From: JAQSWP01 sp050185515
GTDB lineage: Bacteria; Pseudomonadota; Alphaproteobacteria; Reyranellales; JAQSWP01
Assembly (NCBI GenBank): GCA_050185515.1
Contig: JBFWZG010000143.1
Span: forward strand, 1-8,244
DNA length: 8,244 nucleotides
Reading direction: 5' to 3'
Position 1 is the stretch's first letter; the number at the start of each line of letters is the position of its first letter. Below the pieces are notes generated by a model. It made no database searches, was not told the origin of the DNA, and saw only the letters and a list, made by a program, of their open reading frames with translations. A program made the translations under genes and the position numbers. Below, one piece after another: positions 1 through 6,480 of this stretch.

Positions 1-2
1 AT

Positions 3-443
3 CGCGAACTGCGCGACCACCTCAAATCGGTGCTGGAGGCGCGCGGCAATCCGGTCGGCAGCTCCGGCGCGCTGGGCGTCAAGATCGAGGTCAGCTACTC
101 GCGGCCGATCGAGCCGCCGCCGATCGCGCCAGATCGCGGCCTGCCGTCGGAGCGCCAGACCCCCGGCCTGGGCCAGAGCAGCCCGATCCCGCAGGATCGC
201 ACTTTCGGGCCCGAGCGTCGCACCCCGCTGCCGCGCGGCGCGACGGTGGAGAGCGAACGGCTCAATCCGCTGCGCATCAACCTGACTGTCTATCGTGAGA
301 AGGGCGGCGGCGTGCTGTGGACCGCCGAATCGAGCTGCCCTGTCGCGTTCACGGCCGCCAAGGATGTCGGAAGGCGCATGATCGACCAGATGGTAGAACG
401 GCTGGACCAGTCGGTGTCGCTGGCCGCCGAGTGCGGCGGCTGA
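3..443 (+). CDS. Hypothetical protein, 3' part (proline-rich insertion; DUF4136-like topology)
   Basis: The reading frame is open to the left edge, so the start lies outside the window; 146 residues are visible. I do not recognise a named gene. The visible order is a helix-like segment (residues 1-14, ending VLEARG), a strand (about 25-32, GVKIEVSY), a proline/arginine-rich insertion (35-90) with an imperfect repeat (DRGLPSERQTP at 44-54, DRTFGPERRTP at 65-75), a second strand pair (91-110, RINLTVY and GGGVLWTAES), and a C-terminal helix (115-135). The order helix, strand, then a 'vLW' strand followed by a helix recalls DUF4136-type small envelope lipoproteins. That is inference, and no signal peptide can be checked because the N-terminus is missing. 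It ends in TGA 64 nt before the next plus-strand gene. High GC and strong third-position G/C bias support it as a real resident gene. Confidence 0.6.
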   Translation, partial: RELRDHLKSVLEARGNPVGSSGALGVKIEVSYSRPIEPPPIAPDRGLPSERQTPGLGQSSPIPQDRTFGPERRTPLPRGATVESERLNPLRINLTVYREKGGGVLWTAESSCPVAFTAAKDVGRRMIDQMVERLDQSVSLAAECGG

Positions 444-507
444 CGTCGATCACGTCGCGGCGACATCGGTTGGGTGCGCCGATCGCGGCGGGCGCGCTCA
501 ACGCGGC

Positions 508-864
508 ATGAAGACAATGTTCGATCCGATCGTTCTCCACGAGAAGGCCATCGACCACGGCTTCCGCCGCCACAGAAGGCAGAACTGGGTTCGCCGGACA
601 GACGATTTCATCCAGCTGATCAACCTGCAGAATTCGGCGTGGTCGCGAGAGGTCAACTACCTGAACTTCGCATTATGGCCTCTGGCGCTTGGCGAGCCGC
701 CGACGCATGCCGAGAACAAGTTCCATTTTCGAATGCGCGCCAATAGCCCGGATGAGCTGTTCGCCGCTGCGGATGAACTACGAACCCTTGACGATCTGCG
801 TCGCAGTCCGTTGCGGTCCGCCGGACTGACGACAAAGGTCTTGATCGATCTTCTGATGCGTTAG
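508..864 (+). CDS. DUF4304 domain-containing protein
   Basis: A 118-residue soluble protein. The segment IQLINLQNSAWSREVNYLNF (residues 35-54) followed by LWPLALGEPP (56-65) and FHFRMR (72-77) matches the pattern I remember for DUF4304: a strand containing 'viNLQkS', then 'ylNlgiw', then a short 'h.r.R' strand. The function of DUF4304 is not established; members are often solitary accessory genes in bacteria. No signal peptide or membrane segment is visible. The ATG at 508 is preferred because it gives a family-like N-terminus; a second ATG lies at 517, and neither has a convincing Shine-Dalgarno sequence. Hand counts on three sample lines (601-780) give about 53-62% GC, lower than the housekeeping genes to the right, which hints at a recent arrival. 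It converges on the cyclodeaminase-like gene, with 48 nt between the two stops. Confidence 0.7.
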   Translation: MKTMFDPIVLHEKAIDHGFRRHRRQNWVRRTDDFIQLINLQNSAWSREVNYLNFALWPLALGEPPTHAENKFHFRMRANSPDELFAAADELRTLDDLRRSPLRSAGLTTKVLIDLLMR

Positions 865-891
865 CGCGCAATCGCCGTTCGGGAGACCGGA

Positions 892-908
892 TCGAGACGT
901 GGTCTCGA
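892..908. repeat. Inverted repeat between convergent genes
   Basis: A perfect 7-bp inverted repeat (TCGAGAC / GTCTCGA) with a 3-nt spacer lies in the 48-nt gap between the stop of the DUF4304-like gene and the stop of the cyclodeaminase-like gene. A hairpin here could help separate the two converging transcripts. There is no T-tract on either side, so it is not a canonical intrinsic terminator. A shorter overlapping pair (GAGACC at 883-888 with GGTCTC at 901-906) offers an alternative fold. Confidence 0.4.
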
Positions 909-912
909 ATAG

Positions 913-1860
913 TCAGGGCGAGGCAGCGACCAGTTCGGCCGCCGCCAGATCCTCCAGCGCCGTGCCGACCGACTTGAACAGGGTGATTTCGCCGGCGCTC
1001 TCGCGGCCGCGCTTCTCCTGGCGGCACAGCTCGAACAGGTCGGCGACGATGCCGTCTGCGGCCAGGGCGCCGCTGGCCAGCGGCTGCACGATGTCGCCCG
1101 CTTCCTTGCCGGCGCCCTGTCGGGTGTCGACGAAGACGCGCGAGCGGCGCACGGCCTCGTCGTCGGCTTCGCGCATTGCCGGCGTGAAGCCGCCGACCAG
1201 ATCGAGATGCTGGCCGCGGCGCAGCCACTCGCCATGCACCAGCGGCTCCTGCGCCAGGGTGGCGCAGGACACGATGTCGGCCGCGGCGACCGTGCGCTCG
1301 ATGTCCTCGGCGACGTGAGCGGCGATCTTCAGGTGCTTCATGTCGCCGCCGTCGAACCGCTCGACCAGCGCCTGCGCCGTGGCGCGCGTGCGCCCCCAGA
1401 TCGCCACTTCGCGGATCGGACGGACGGCCGCATGGGCGCGAATGAGATGCGGCGCCAGCGCGCCGGTCCCGACCATCAGCAGGCGGAAACTGTCGGGGCG
1501 CGAGAGGAACCGCGAGGCCAGCGCCGAAGCGGCCGCCGTGCGGCGCCTGGTCAGTGCCGTGCCGTCCATCAGCGCGACGGGCTTGCCGGTCTCCGCCGAC
1601 AGCAGAAGATACTGGCCGATGACGGCGGGCAGTCCCTGCGCGCCGTTATCGGGAAACACGGTGACGATCTTGATGCCGAGATGGCGCCTGCCGCGCCAGG
1701 CCGGCATCAGCAGCAAGGTGCCGGCAGCGCCGCCGGTCTCGATCGTGTGATGATGCCGCAAGGGAACCTCGCAGCCGTCGCGGAACAGGGCGGCGATGGC
1801 GTCGATCAGCGGCAGGTCGGCCAGCCGCGCCTCGACGGCTTCCGCATCGAACTGGCGCAT
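913..1860 (-). CDS. Ornithine cyclodeaminase / mu-crystallin family protein
   Basis: A 315-residue NAD(P)-dependent oxidoreductase-like protein of the OCD/mu-crystallin family, close to the usual 310-350. Visible marks: the substrate/cofactor-site lysine in GIK (K64), the helix motif TALTRRRTAAASALA (residues 101-115, with the arginine that normally contacts the substrate carboxylate), the Rossmann glycine loop GTGALAP (131-137), READ with the family's conserved acidic residue (D233), and the C-terminal TLFKSVGTALEDLAAAEL (293-310). Family members include ornithine cyclodeaminase, alanine dehydrogenase, ketimine reductase and opine-type enzymes. The substrate cannot be read from the sequence, so I give no symbol. 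The ATG at 1860 lies 7 nt after the lapA stop, so it is probably co-transcribed with and perhaps translationally coupled to lapA; its own Shine-Dalgarno is weak. A cytoplasmic location is expected. Confidence 0.88.
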   Translation of the reverse strand: MRQFDAEAVEARLADLPLIDAIAALFRDGCEVPLRHHHTIETGGAAGTLLLMPAWRGRRHLGIKIVTVFPDNGAQGLPAVIGQYLLLSAETGKPVALMDGTALTRRRTAAASALASRFLSRPDSFRLLMVGTGALAPHLIRAHAAVRPIREVAIWGRTRATAQALVERFDGGDMKHLKIAAHVAEDIERTVAAADIVSCATLAQEPLVHGEWLRRGQHLDLVGGFTPAMREADDEAVRRSRVFVDTRQGAGKEAGDIVQPLASGALAADGIVADLFELCRQEKRGRESAGEITLFKSVGTALEDLAAAELVAASP

Positions 1861-1867
1861 CGTCGTC

Positions 1868-2206
1868 TCAGCGCGGCGGCGGGGCGGTGGCGTCGGGCGC
1901 CGGCAGGGCCTGGGCGGGCGGTGTCGCCTTCAGCTCGGCGACCTGACGGCGCAGCTGGGCGCTGGTGCGGGTCTGCTGGCGCGCGGTGGCCCGATACCGA
2001 TGCCCGCCCAGCCACACGATCAGCCCGCCGACCAGGATGCCCAGCAGCAGCACGGCCAGCAGGACCAGGAACAGCGGCAACGATGCCTCCCAGGGCAGCG
2101 GCCACAGCGAAATCGTGACGGTTTCCCGGTTGGCGATGGCGAACACCGCGCCCAGCAGGGCAAGCGGCATCCAGATCAATCTTGCCAGCCACTTGCGCAC
2201 GGCCAC
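1868..2206 (-). CDS. lapA: LapA domain-containing inner-membrane protein (DUF1049)
   Basis: A 112-residue membrane protein of the lipopolysaccharide assembly protein A domain family (DUF1049). Two hydrophobic helices are clear: about 9-25 (LIWMPLALLGAVFAIA) and 43-66 (LPLFLVLLAVLLLGILVGG). The linker ANRETVTISLWPLP between them is the family's typical 'Nrq.v.vs..p' segment. A basic, glutamine-rich coiled-coil-like stretch (69-93) and a Pro/Ala-rich tail (94-112) follow the second helix and probably lie in the cytoplasm. In E. coli LapA acts with LapB/YciM in LpxC turnover and LPS assembly; whether this short homologue does the same is inference. The start is GTG at 2206, chosen because a strong GGAGG lies 6 nt upstream. 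In alphaproteobacteria a LapA-domain gene commonly follows ihfB, as here. Confidence 0.85.
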   Translation of the reverse strand: MAVRKWLARLIWMPLALLGAVFAIANRETVTISLWPLPWEASLPLFLVLLAVLLLGILVGGLIVWLGGHRYRATARQQTRTSAQLRRQVAELKATPPAQALPAPDATAPPPR

Positions 2207-2212
2207 TCGTTA

Positions 2213-2217
2213 CCTCC
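2213..2217 (-). promoter_or_regulatory. Shine-Dalgarno of lapA
   Basis: On the minus strand this reads GGAGG, 6 nt before the GTG at 2206. It decides the non-ATG start of the LapA-domain gene. Confidence 0.8.
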
Positions 2218-2303
2218 GCTGTCGCGATCGGGCTTAAGGGTTCTGCCGGCAAGATAGCGGCAAGCGGCGGCGGCGGACAGTCTTGCAAGCGCGGCAAATG
2301 ATG

Positions 2304-2321
2304 GCCGGCTGGCACGCCGGC
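2304..2321 (-). repeat. GCCGGC hairpin downstream of ihfB
   Basis: Two copies of the self-complementary hexamer GCCGGC, 6 nt apart, begin 7 nt past the ihfB stop and can form a 6-bp hairpin. On the minus strand it is followed by CATCATTT rather than a run of T. It is therefore at best a weak terminator or attenuator between ihfB and lapA, or an RNA-stability hairpin. Confidence 0.35.
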
Positions 2322-2328
2322 AGGCGGA

Positions 2329-2667
2329 CTATTCCTCGTCCTCGCCGAGATATTCCGGGCCGTCGGAGGCTTCGGGCTTGCCTTCGCCGCGATGGTTCAG
2401 CCGGTCGCGCAAATCCTTGCCGGTCTTGAAATACGGCACGTACTTGGCGGCAACCGAGACGGTCGTGCCGGTACGCGGATTGCGCCCGACGCGGGCGTCC
2501 CGCTTCTTGACCGAAAACGCTCCGAAACCACGCAGTTCAACCCGGTCGCCCCGCGACAGGGCGGTGGCGATCTCGTCGAAGATCGTCTGCACGATGCGTT
2601 CGACGTCGCGCTGATAGAGATGAGGATTCATCTCGGCCAGCTTGAGAATGAGTTCGGACTTGGTCAT
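2329..2667 (-). CDS. ihfB: Integration host factor subunit beta
   Basis: A 112-residue member of the HU/IHF DNA-binding family. MTKSELI at the N-terminus is typical of IHF beta. The dimerisation helices occupy about 3-39, ELRGFGAFSVKKR (44-56) is the beta-sheet saddle, and GRNPRTG (61-67) carries the proline (P64) that intercalates in the DNA minor groove to make the sharp bend. VPYFKTGKDLRDRLN (77-91) is the end of the core. IHF alpha/beta heterodimers bend DNA in recombination, replication initiation and transcription. The ATG at 2667 is chosen over an upstream in-frame TTG (2718) because it gives the family N-terminus. A 21-residue charged tail with an acidic end (from about residue 92, finishing LGEDEE) extends beyond the E. 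coli protein. It lies downstream of rpsA, a widely conserved arrangement. Confidence 0.95.
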   Translation of the reverse strand: MTKSELILKLAEMNPHLYQRDVERIVQTIFDEIATALSRGDRVELRGFGAFSVKKRDARVGRNPRTGTTVSVAAKYVPYFKTGKDLRDRLNHRGEGKPEASDGPEYLGEDEE

Positions 2668-2725
2668 GACGCCAGACCCGCTGTTGATTTCCCCCGGCGC
2701 GCGCGGCCGGCGGCCCAATTGACAA

Positions 2726-2754
2726 AGCGTGCCAAAGGCTTAGCCGCTAGTCAA
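2726..2754 (-). promoter_or_regulatory. Possible ihfB promoter (weak)
   Basis: On the minus strand TTGACT (2749-2754) resembles a sigma-70 -35 box. At 17-nt spacing the -10 position (2726-2731) reads CACGCT, a poor match. It lies about 60 nt before the ihfB ATG in an AT-richer stretch between the assembly gap and ihfB. Only the -35 half is convincing. Confidence 0.2.
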
Positions 2755-2794
2755 GGATAAGTGCCTTGAATCTTTGGGTTTTTCAGCGATCCGG

Positions 2795-2894
2795 NNNNNN
2801 NNNNNNNNNNNNNNNNNNNNNNNNNNNNNNNNNNNNNNNNNNNNNNNNNNNNNNNNNNNNNNNNNNNNNNNNNNNNNNNNNNNNNNNNNNNNNN
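2795..2894. other. Assembly gap (100 N) inside rpsA
   Basis: Exactly 100 Ns break the sequence. A round 100 is commonly a placeholder for a gap of unknown size. S1 is cut inside its fifth S1 domain at residue 419. About 140 more residues would be expected, while the gap plus flanking sequence offers far less, so the real gap is probably longer. The 55 nt after the gap stay open in the pre-gap frame only if the gap length is taken literally; they look intergenic (AT-richer, with an early TGA in another frame). Confidence 0.95.
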
Positions 2895-4152
2895 TCTGGA
2901 TCGCGGCCTCGCCCGGCTCGTCCCAGGACAGGTCGGACAGATGCACCATGCCGTCGATGTCGCCCGGCAGGCCGACGAACAGACCGAACTCGGTGATGTT
3001 CTTGATCTCGCCTTCCATCTCCGAGCCGGGGCCGAACTTGGCGGCGAAGCCGTCCCACGGATTCTCCAGGCACTGCTTGAGGCCCAGCGAAATGCGGCGC
3101 TTGGTCATGTCGACGTCGAGCACCATCACTTCGACTTCCTGCGAGGTCGAGACGATCTTGCCCGGATGCACGTTCTTCTTGGTCCAGCTCATTTCCGAGA
3201 CGTGGACCAGGCCCTCGACACCCGGCTCCAGCTCCACGAAGGCGCCGTAGTCGGTGATGTTGGTGACGCGCCCCTTGAGCTTCATGCCGACCGGGTACTT
3301 GGCCTCGGCGCCCTCCCACGGATCCGACAGCAGCTGCTTGATGCCGAGCGAGATGCGCTGCGTCTCCGGGTTGAAGCGGATGACCTGCACCTTGACGTGC
3401 TGGCCGATGCTGAGCGCCTCGGACGGATGGTTGATGCGCTTCCAGGCGATGTCGGTGACGTGCAGCAGGCCGTCGACGCCGCCCAAATCGACGAAGGCGC
3501 CGTAGTCGGTGATGTTCTTGACCACGCCTTCCAGCACCTGGCCTTCCTGCAGGTTGGCGACCAGCTCGGAACGGGCCTCGGCGCGGCTCTCCTCGAGCAC
3601 GGCGCGGCGCGACACGACGATGTTGCCGCGGCGGCGGTCCATCTTGAGGATCTGGAACGGCTGCGGGCTGCCCATCAGCGGGCCGACGTCGCGCACCGGG
3701 CGCACATCGACCTGGCTGCCCGGCAGGAACGCCACGGCGCCCGACAGGTCGACCGTGAAGCCGCCCTTGACGCGGCCGAAGATCACGCCGGTGACGCGCT
3801 CGTTGCTGTTGAACGCCTTCTCGAGCTGCGTCCAGGCCTCCTCGCGGCGGGCCTTCTCGCGCGACAGCATGGCTTCGCCATTGCGGTCTTCCATGCGCTC
3901 GACGAAGACTTCCACGGTGTCGCCGATGTTGATGTTGGCGGCCTGGCCGCCATTGGAGAATTCGCGCAGCGGGATGCGTCCTTCGGACTTCAATCCCACG
4001 TCGACGATCGCGAAATCGTTGGCCAGGCCGACCACCCGGCCCTGGACCACCGCGCCCTCGAAGCCCTGGGACTGGCCCAGGCTCTCATCGAGCATCGCGG
4101 CAAAATCTTCACGAGGCGGAGCGGACTCCGCCCGTACTGCAGAACGAGCCAT
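2895..4152 (-). CDS. rpsA: 30S ribosomal protein S1, C-terminus lost in assembly gap
   Basis: 419 residues are visible from an ATG with AAGGAG 5 nt upstream. S1 (OB-fold) repeats can be followed: domain 1 about 33-100, domain 2 about 118-184, domain 3 about 203-272 (GVVKNITDYGAFVDLGGVDG), domain 4 about 289-359 (GRVTNITDYGAFVELEPGVE), and domain 5 from about 376 (GEIKNITEFGLFVGLPGDID), cut by the gap. Alphaproteobacterial S1 usually has six domains and about 560-570 residues, so the end of domain 5 and all of domain 6 are missing here through assembly rather than biology. S1 binds mRNA leader regions on the 30S subunit and is needed for initiation on structured or weak-SD messages; domains 1-2 anchor it to the ribosome. 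It follows cmk after a 161-nt leader, as in many proteobacteria. The leader holds a hairpin just before the ribosome binding site and could serve S1 autoregulation (inference). Confidence 0.95.
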
Positions 4153-4157
4153 TTTTT

Positions 4158-4163
4158 CTCCTT
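4158..4163 (-). promoter_or_regulatory. Shine-Dalgarno of rpsA
   Basis: The minus strand reads AAGGAG followed by five A residues and then the ATG at 4152. It fixes the start, excluding the longer open frame that runs on to 4248. Confidence 0.8.
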
Positions 4164-4175
4164 TGCGTCGATCCA

Positions 4176-4192
4176 ACGGGCACCACGCCCGT
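4176..4192 (-). promoter_or_regulatory. Hairpin in rpsA leader
   Basis: A 6-bp perfect stem (ACGGGC / GCCCGT) with a 5-nt loop ends 12 nt upstream of the rpsA Shine-Dalgarno. In E. coli the rpsA leader is structured and is the target of S1 autogenous control; a similar role here is inference. An 8-bp palindrome (AACCGGTT, 4199-4206) lies just upstream. Confidence 0.4.
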
Positions 4193-4313
4193 CCGGCCAA
4201 CCGGTTGTTCCGGCGGATCCTGCGCCGAGTTCCCCGACAGCGAGCCAATGGGATTTGCCCGCTGCAGCCACCCCTTACGAAGGTAATCGACCTGCCCTAC
4301 GGAACCGGTGGCT

Positions 4314-4961
4314 TCAGGAATTCCGTGTGGCGCGCACCGCGTCGACATGCGCAACGACGCGGTCGAACACCTGGTCGGCGGAGAGCGCCGTGGTGTCGAG
4401 CACGAAAGCGTCGGCGGCGGGCACCAGGGGTGCTGCTGACCGGGCGCTGTCGCGCGCGTCGCGTTCGCGCATGTCGGCGAGAACGCGCGCTTTTATAGTG
4501 TCGCTGCCGCCCGTGCGCAACTCCTGGAAACGCCGTTCCGCCCGGGCCTCCTCGCTGGCCGTCAGGAATATTTTCACATCCGCATTGGGGCAAATAACGG
4601 TGCCGATGTCGCGGCCGTCGAGAATGGCGCCGGCCTTGCCATCGGGTGGGTGCTTGGCGAAATTCTTTTGAAAATCAACAAGATGAAGGCGCACCTCGGG
4701 GATAGCGGCGACCTTGGAGGCCATCGCGCCGACCCCCTCCTCGCGCAGCCCCGGCCGCGCCAGATCGTCCGCCCGCAGGGACCGGGCCGCGGCAATGGCC
4801 CGCTCGCGCTCCGGGAGGTCGCTGTCGTCGGCGAGGGTCCGGGCGGCGACGGCGCGGTAAATCAGTCCGGTATCGAGCAGCGCCAGCCGGTAATGCCCCG
4901 CCAGCCGGCGCGCCAGCGTCCCCTTGCCGGCGGCGGACGGGCCATCGAGCGCGATGATCAT
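4314..4961 (-). CDS. cmk: Cytidylate kinase
   Basis: A 215-residue (d)CMP kinase, ATP + (d)CMP to ADP + (d)CDP, in cytoplasmic pyrimidine nucleotide supply. The P-loop is DGPSAAGKGT (6-15). LDTGLIYRAVA (29-39) is the CMP-binding 'DTG..YR' motif, although the usual TGA(L/M)YR is TGLIYR here. DGRDIGTVICPNADVKIFLT (115-134) is the family signature, and RDARDSARSAAPLVPAADA (167-185) is the LID/nucleotide-binding end with its conserved R-D..DS.R and APL. The length is normal for the short bacterial form. The ATG at 4961 is chosen because it places the P-loop at residue 6, as usual; the open frame extends far upstream only as a shadow of aroA. It starts 5 nt after the aroA stop, so the two genes are almost certainly one transcript with coupled translation. 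aroA-cmk-rpsA is a well-known proteobacterial order. Confidence 0.95.
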   Translation of the reverse strand: MIIALDGPSAAGKGTLARRLAGHYRLALLDTGLIYRAVAARTLADDSDLPERERAIAAARSLRADDLARPGLREEGVGAMASKVAAIPEVRLHLVDFQKNFAKHPPDGKAGAILDGRDIGTVICPNADVKIFLTASEEARAERRFQELRTGGSDTIKARVLADMRERDARDSARSAAPLVPAADAFVLDTTALSADQVFDRVVAHVDAVRATRNS

Positions 4962-4966
4962 GACGG

Positions 4967-6298
4967 TCAGGCGCCGGCGGGGGCGATGCTCGCGCCCAGC
5001 CCGTTCATCAGGTCGACGAAGCCCGGGAAGCTGGTGTCGACCATGGCGATGTCGTCGACAGTCACCGGCTGGCGCGCGGCCATGCCGAGCACCAGGAAGG
5101 ACATGGCGATGCGGTGATCCATATGGGTGGCGACGGCGCCGCCGCCCGGCACGATCCCGCCCCTGCCATGCACCGTCAGGCTGTCGTCGCCGATTTCCAC
5201 GTCGATGCCGTTGGCCACGAGCCCGGCGGCGATGGCGGCCAATCGATCGCTTTCCTTGACCTTCAGCTCGGCCAGCCCCCGCATGATGGTGGTGCCGCGC
5301 GCGCAGGCGGCGGCGACGGCCAGCACCGGATATTCGTCGATCATGCTGGGTGCCCGCTCGGCCGGCACCTCGACGCCCCTGAGTTCGCCACCACCGACGA
5401 CATGCAGGTCGGCGACCTTTTCGCCGCCGACCACGCGCTCGTTGCGCCACTCGATGCGCGCGCCCATTTCCGCCAGGGTCGTGTAGAGACCGGTGCGCAG
5501 CGGATTGACGCCGACATGCTCGACCGTCAGGCCCGACGCGCCGGCGATGCAGGCGGCGACCACCGGAAAGGCGGCGGAGGACGGATCCCCCGGCACCTCG
5601 ATATCGCGGCCCACGAGGTCGGGCTGGCCAACGATGGTGATGGCCGTGCCGTCTTCGGTTTCCTCGCGCCGCAGGCTGGCGCCGAAATGCGCCAGCATGA
5701 TCTCGGAATGATCGCGCGTCGCCTCGCGCTCGACCACGGTGGTTTCGCCCATGGTGTTGAGGCCCGCCAGCAGCACGGCCGACTTCACCTGCGCCGACGG
5801 CACCGGCGTGACGTAGCGCACCGGCATGGGCTGGCTGGTGCCGATCACCGCCATCGGCAGACGCAGGCCGGAGCGGGTCAGGAATTGCGCGCCGAACAGC
5901 GACAGCGGCTCGGTGACGCGCCGCATCGGGCGGCGGCGCAGCGAGTCGTCGCCGGTGACGAAGCTGACGAAGCCCGACGTCGCCAGCAGGCCCGACAGCA
6001 GCCGCGCCGAGGTGCCCGAATTGCCAAGGTCGATCACGTCGGCCGGCTCGCCCAGCCCGCCGACGCCGACGCCCGAAATCTTCCAGACGCCGCCGGCATC
6101 GCGCGCCACCGTGGCGCCCAGCAGGCGCATGGCGGCGGCCGTGTGCAGCACGTCCTCGCCCTCGAGCAGACCGCGGACCGTCGTCTCGCCGACCGCCAGG
6201 CCGCCCAGCATGAGCGCGCGATGCGAGATCGACTTGTCGCCCGGCGGCCGCAGGCGGCCTTCGAGCCTGGAAACTTTGCGCGACTGGTACGGTTTCAG
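4967..6298 (-). CDS. aroA: 3-phosphoshikimate 1-carboxyvinyltransferase (EPSP synthase, class II)
   Basis: A 443-residue EPSP synthase joining PEP and shikimate-3-phosphate, the sixth step of the shikimate pathway to chorismate. PGDKSISHRAL (19-29) holds the catalytic lysine and the S3P-binding serine/arginine. LGNSGTSAR (91-99) is the PEP-site loop. SAQVK (168-172), RDHSE (195-199), GDPSSAAFP (237-245), DEYP (321-324, catalytic Asp), KESDRL (348-353) and DHRIAMS (394-400) follow. SAQ-x-K and R-x-H-x-E are the marks of class II enzymes such as Agrobacterium CP4. No in-frame ATG or GTG lies near the expected N-terminus. CTG at 6298 gives MKPYQSRKVSRLEGRLRPPG, which fits the family, and has GGGGG 6 nt upstream. 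The alternative is TTG at 6454, which would add about 52 Arg/Pro-rich residues unlike the family. The product call is firm; the start is tentative. Confidence 0.93.
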   Translation of the reverse strand: MKPYQSRKVSRLEGRLRPPGDKSISHRALMLGGLAVGETTVRGLLEGEDVLHTAAAMRLLGATVARDAGGVWKISGVGVGGLGEPADVIDLGNSGTSARLLSGLLATSGFVSFVTGDDSLRRRPMRRVTEPLSLFGAQFLTRSGLRLPMAVIGTSQPMPVRYVTPVPSAQVKSAVLLAGLNTMGETTVVEREATRDHSEIMLAHFGASLRREETEDGTAITIVGQPDLVGRDIEVPGDPSSAAFPVVAACIAGASGLTVEHVGVNPLRTGLYTTLAEMGARIEWRNERVVGGEKVADLHVVGGGELRGVEVPAERAPSMIDEYPVLAVAAACARGTTIMRGLAELKVKESDRLAAIAAGLVANGIDVEIGDDSLTVHGRGGIVPGGGAVATHMDHRIAMSFLVLGMAARQPVTVDDIAMVDTSFPGFVDLMNGLGASIAPAGA

Positions 6299-6351
6299 CG
6301 TCGACCCCCGGACGATTCTGCGCCGCAGCCGGCGGCGCGGGCTGGGCGGTT

Positions 6352-6381
6352 GTCTAGCATGGCCGGACGGGCGGCAGCCAG
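6352..6381 (-). promoter_or_regulatory. Possible aroA promoter (weak)
   Basis: On the minus strand CTAGAC (6352-6357, within GCTAGACAA) resembles a degenerate alphaproteobacterial -10 box. CTGGCT (6376-6381) lies 18 nt upstream as a poor -35. If used, transcription would begin near 6345, about 45 nt before the proposed CTG start and downstream of the alternative TTG at 6454. Confidence 0.25.
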
Positions 6382-6428
6382 TCGCCTGCGGCAGGTCGCG
6401 GGCCCGCGCCGGGGCGGGAAATTTGCTT

Positions 6429-6457
6429 TTGACAGGCCCGCGCAAGCGTGGCAAAGG
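6429..6457 (+). promoter_or_regulatory. Probable promoter of the FYDLN-domain gene
   Basis: TTGACA at 6429-6434 is a perfect sigma-70 -35 hexamer in the divergent aroA/FYDLN intergenic region. At 17-nt spacing the -10 position reads CAAAGG, a poor match, as is common in high-GC alphaproteobacteria. Transcription would begin about 30 nt before the GTG start. Confidence 0.4.
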
Positions 6458-6480
6458 GGCCCGACTTCACGAAATTTTTC

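Noticed and set aside
1207..2118. A 303-codon plus-strand open frame opposite the cyclodeaminase-like gene and lapA
   Set aside because: Gln/Arg/Gly-rich translation with no motif. Both minus-strand genes beneath it are recognisable.
2718..2734. TTGGCACG-like stretch on the minus strand resembling a sigma-54 -24 element upstream of ihfB
   Set aside because: The -12 element (GC at the right spacing) is absent; GTCAA stands where TTGCA would be needed.
2740..2794. The 17 codons after the assembly gap as the genuine S1 C-terminus
   Set aside because: The frame is continuous only if the gap is exactly 100 nt; expected S1 length argues against that, and the sequence looks intergenic.
2941..4671. 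A 576-codon open frame on the plus strand opposite rpsA and cmk
   Set aside because: It mirrors the strong codon bias of rpsA on the other strand, runs across a gene boundary, and its protein shows no recognisable domain. S1 on the minus strand is unmistakable.
4962..5450. Upstream extension of cmk to a 378-residue protein
   Set aside because: The extra 163 residues are a frame shadow of aroA; the ATG at 4961 puts the P-loop at residue 6 as in other cytidylate kinases.
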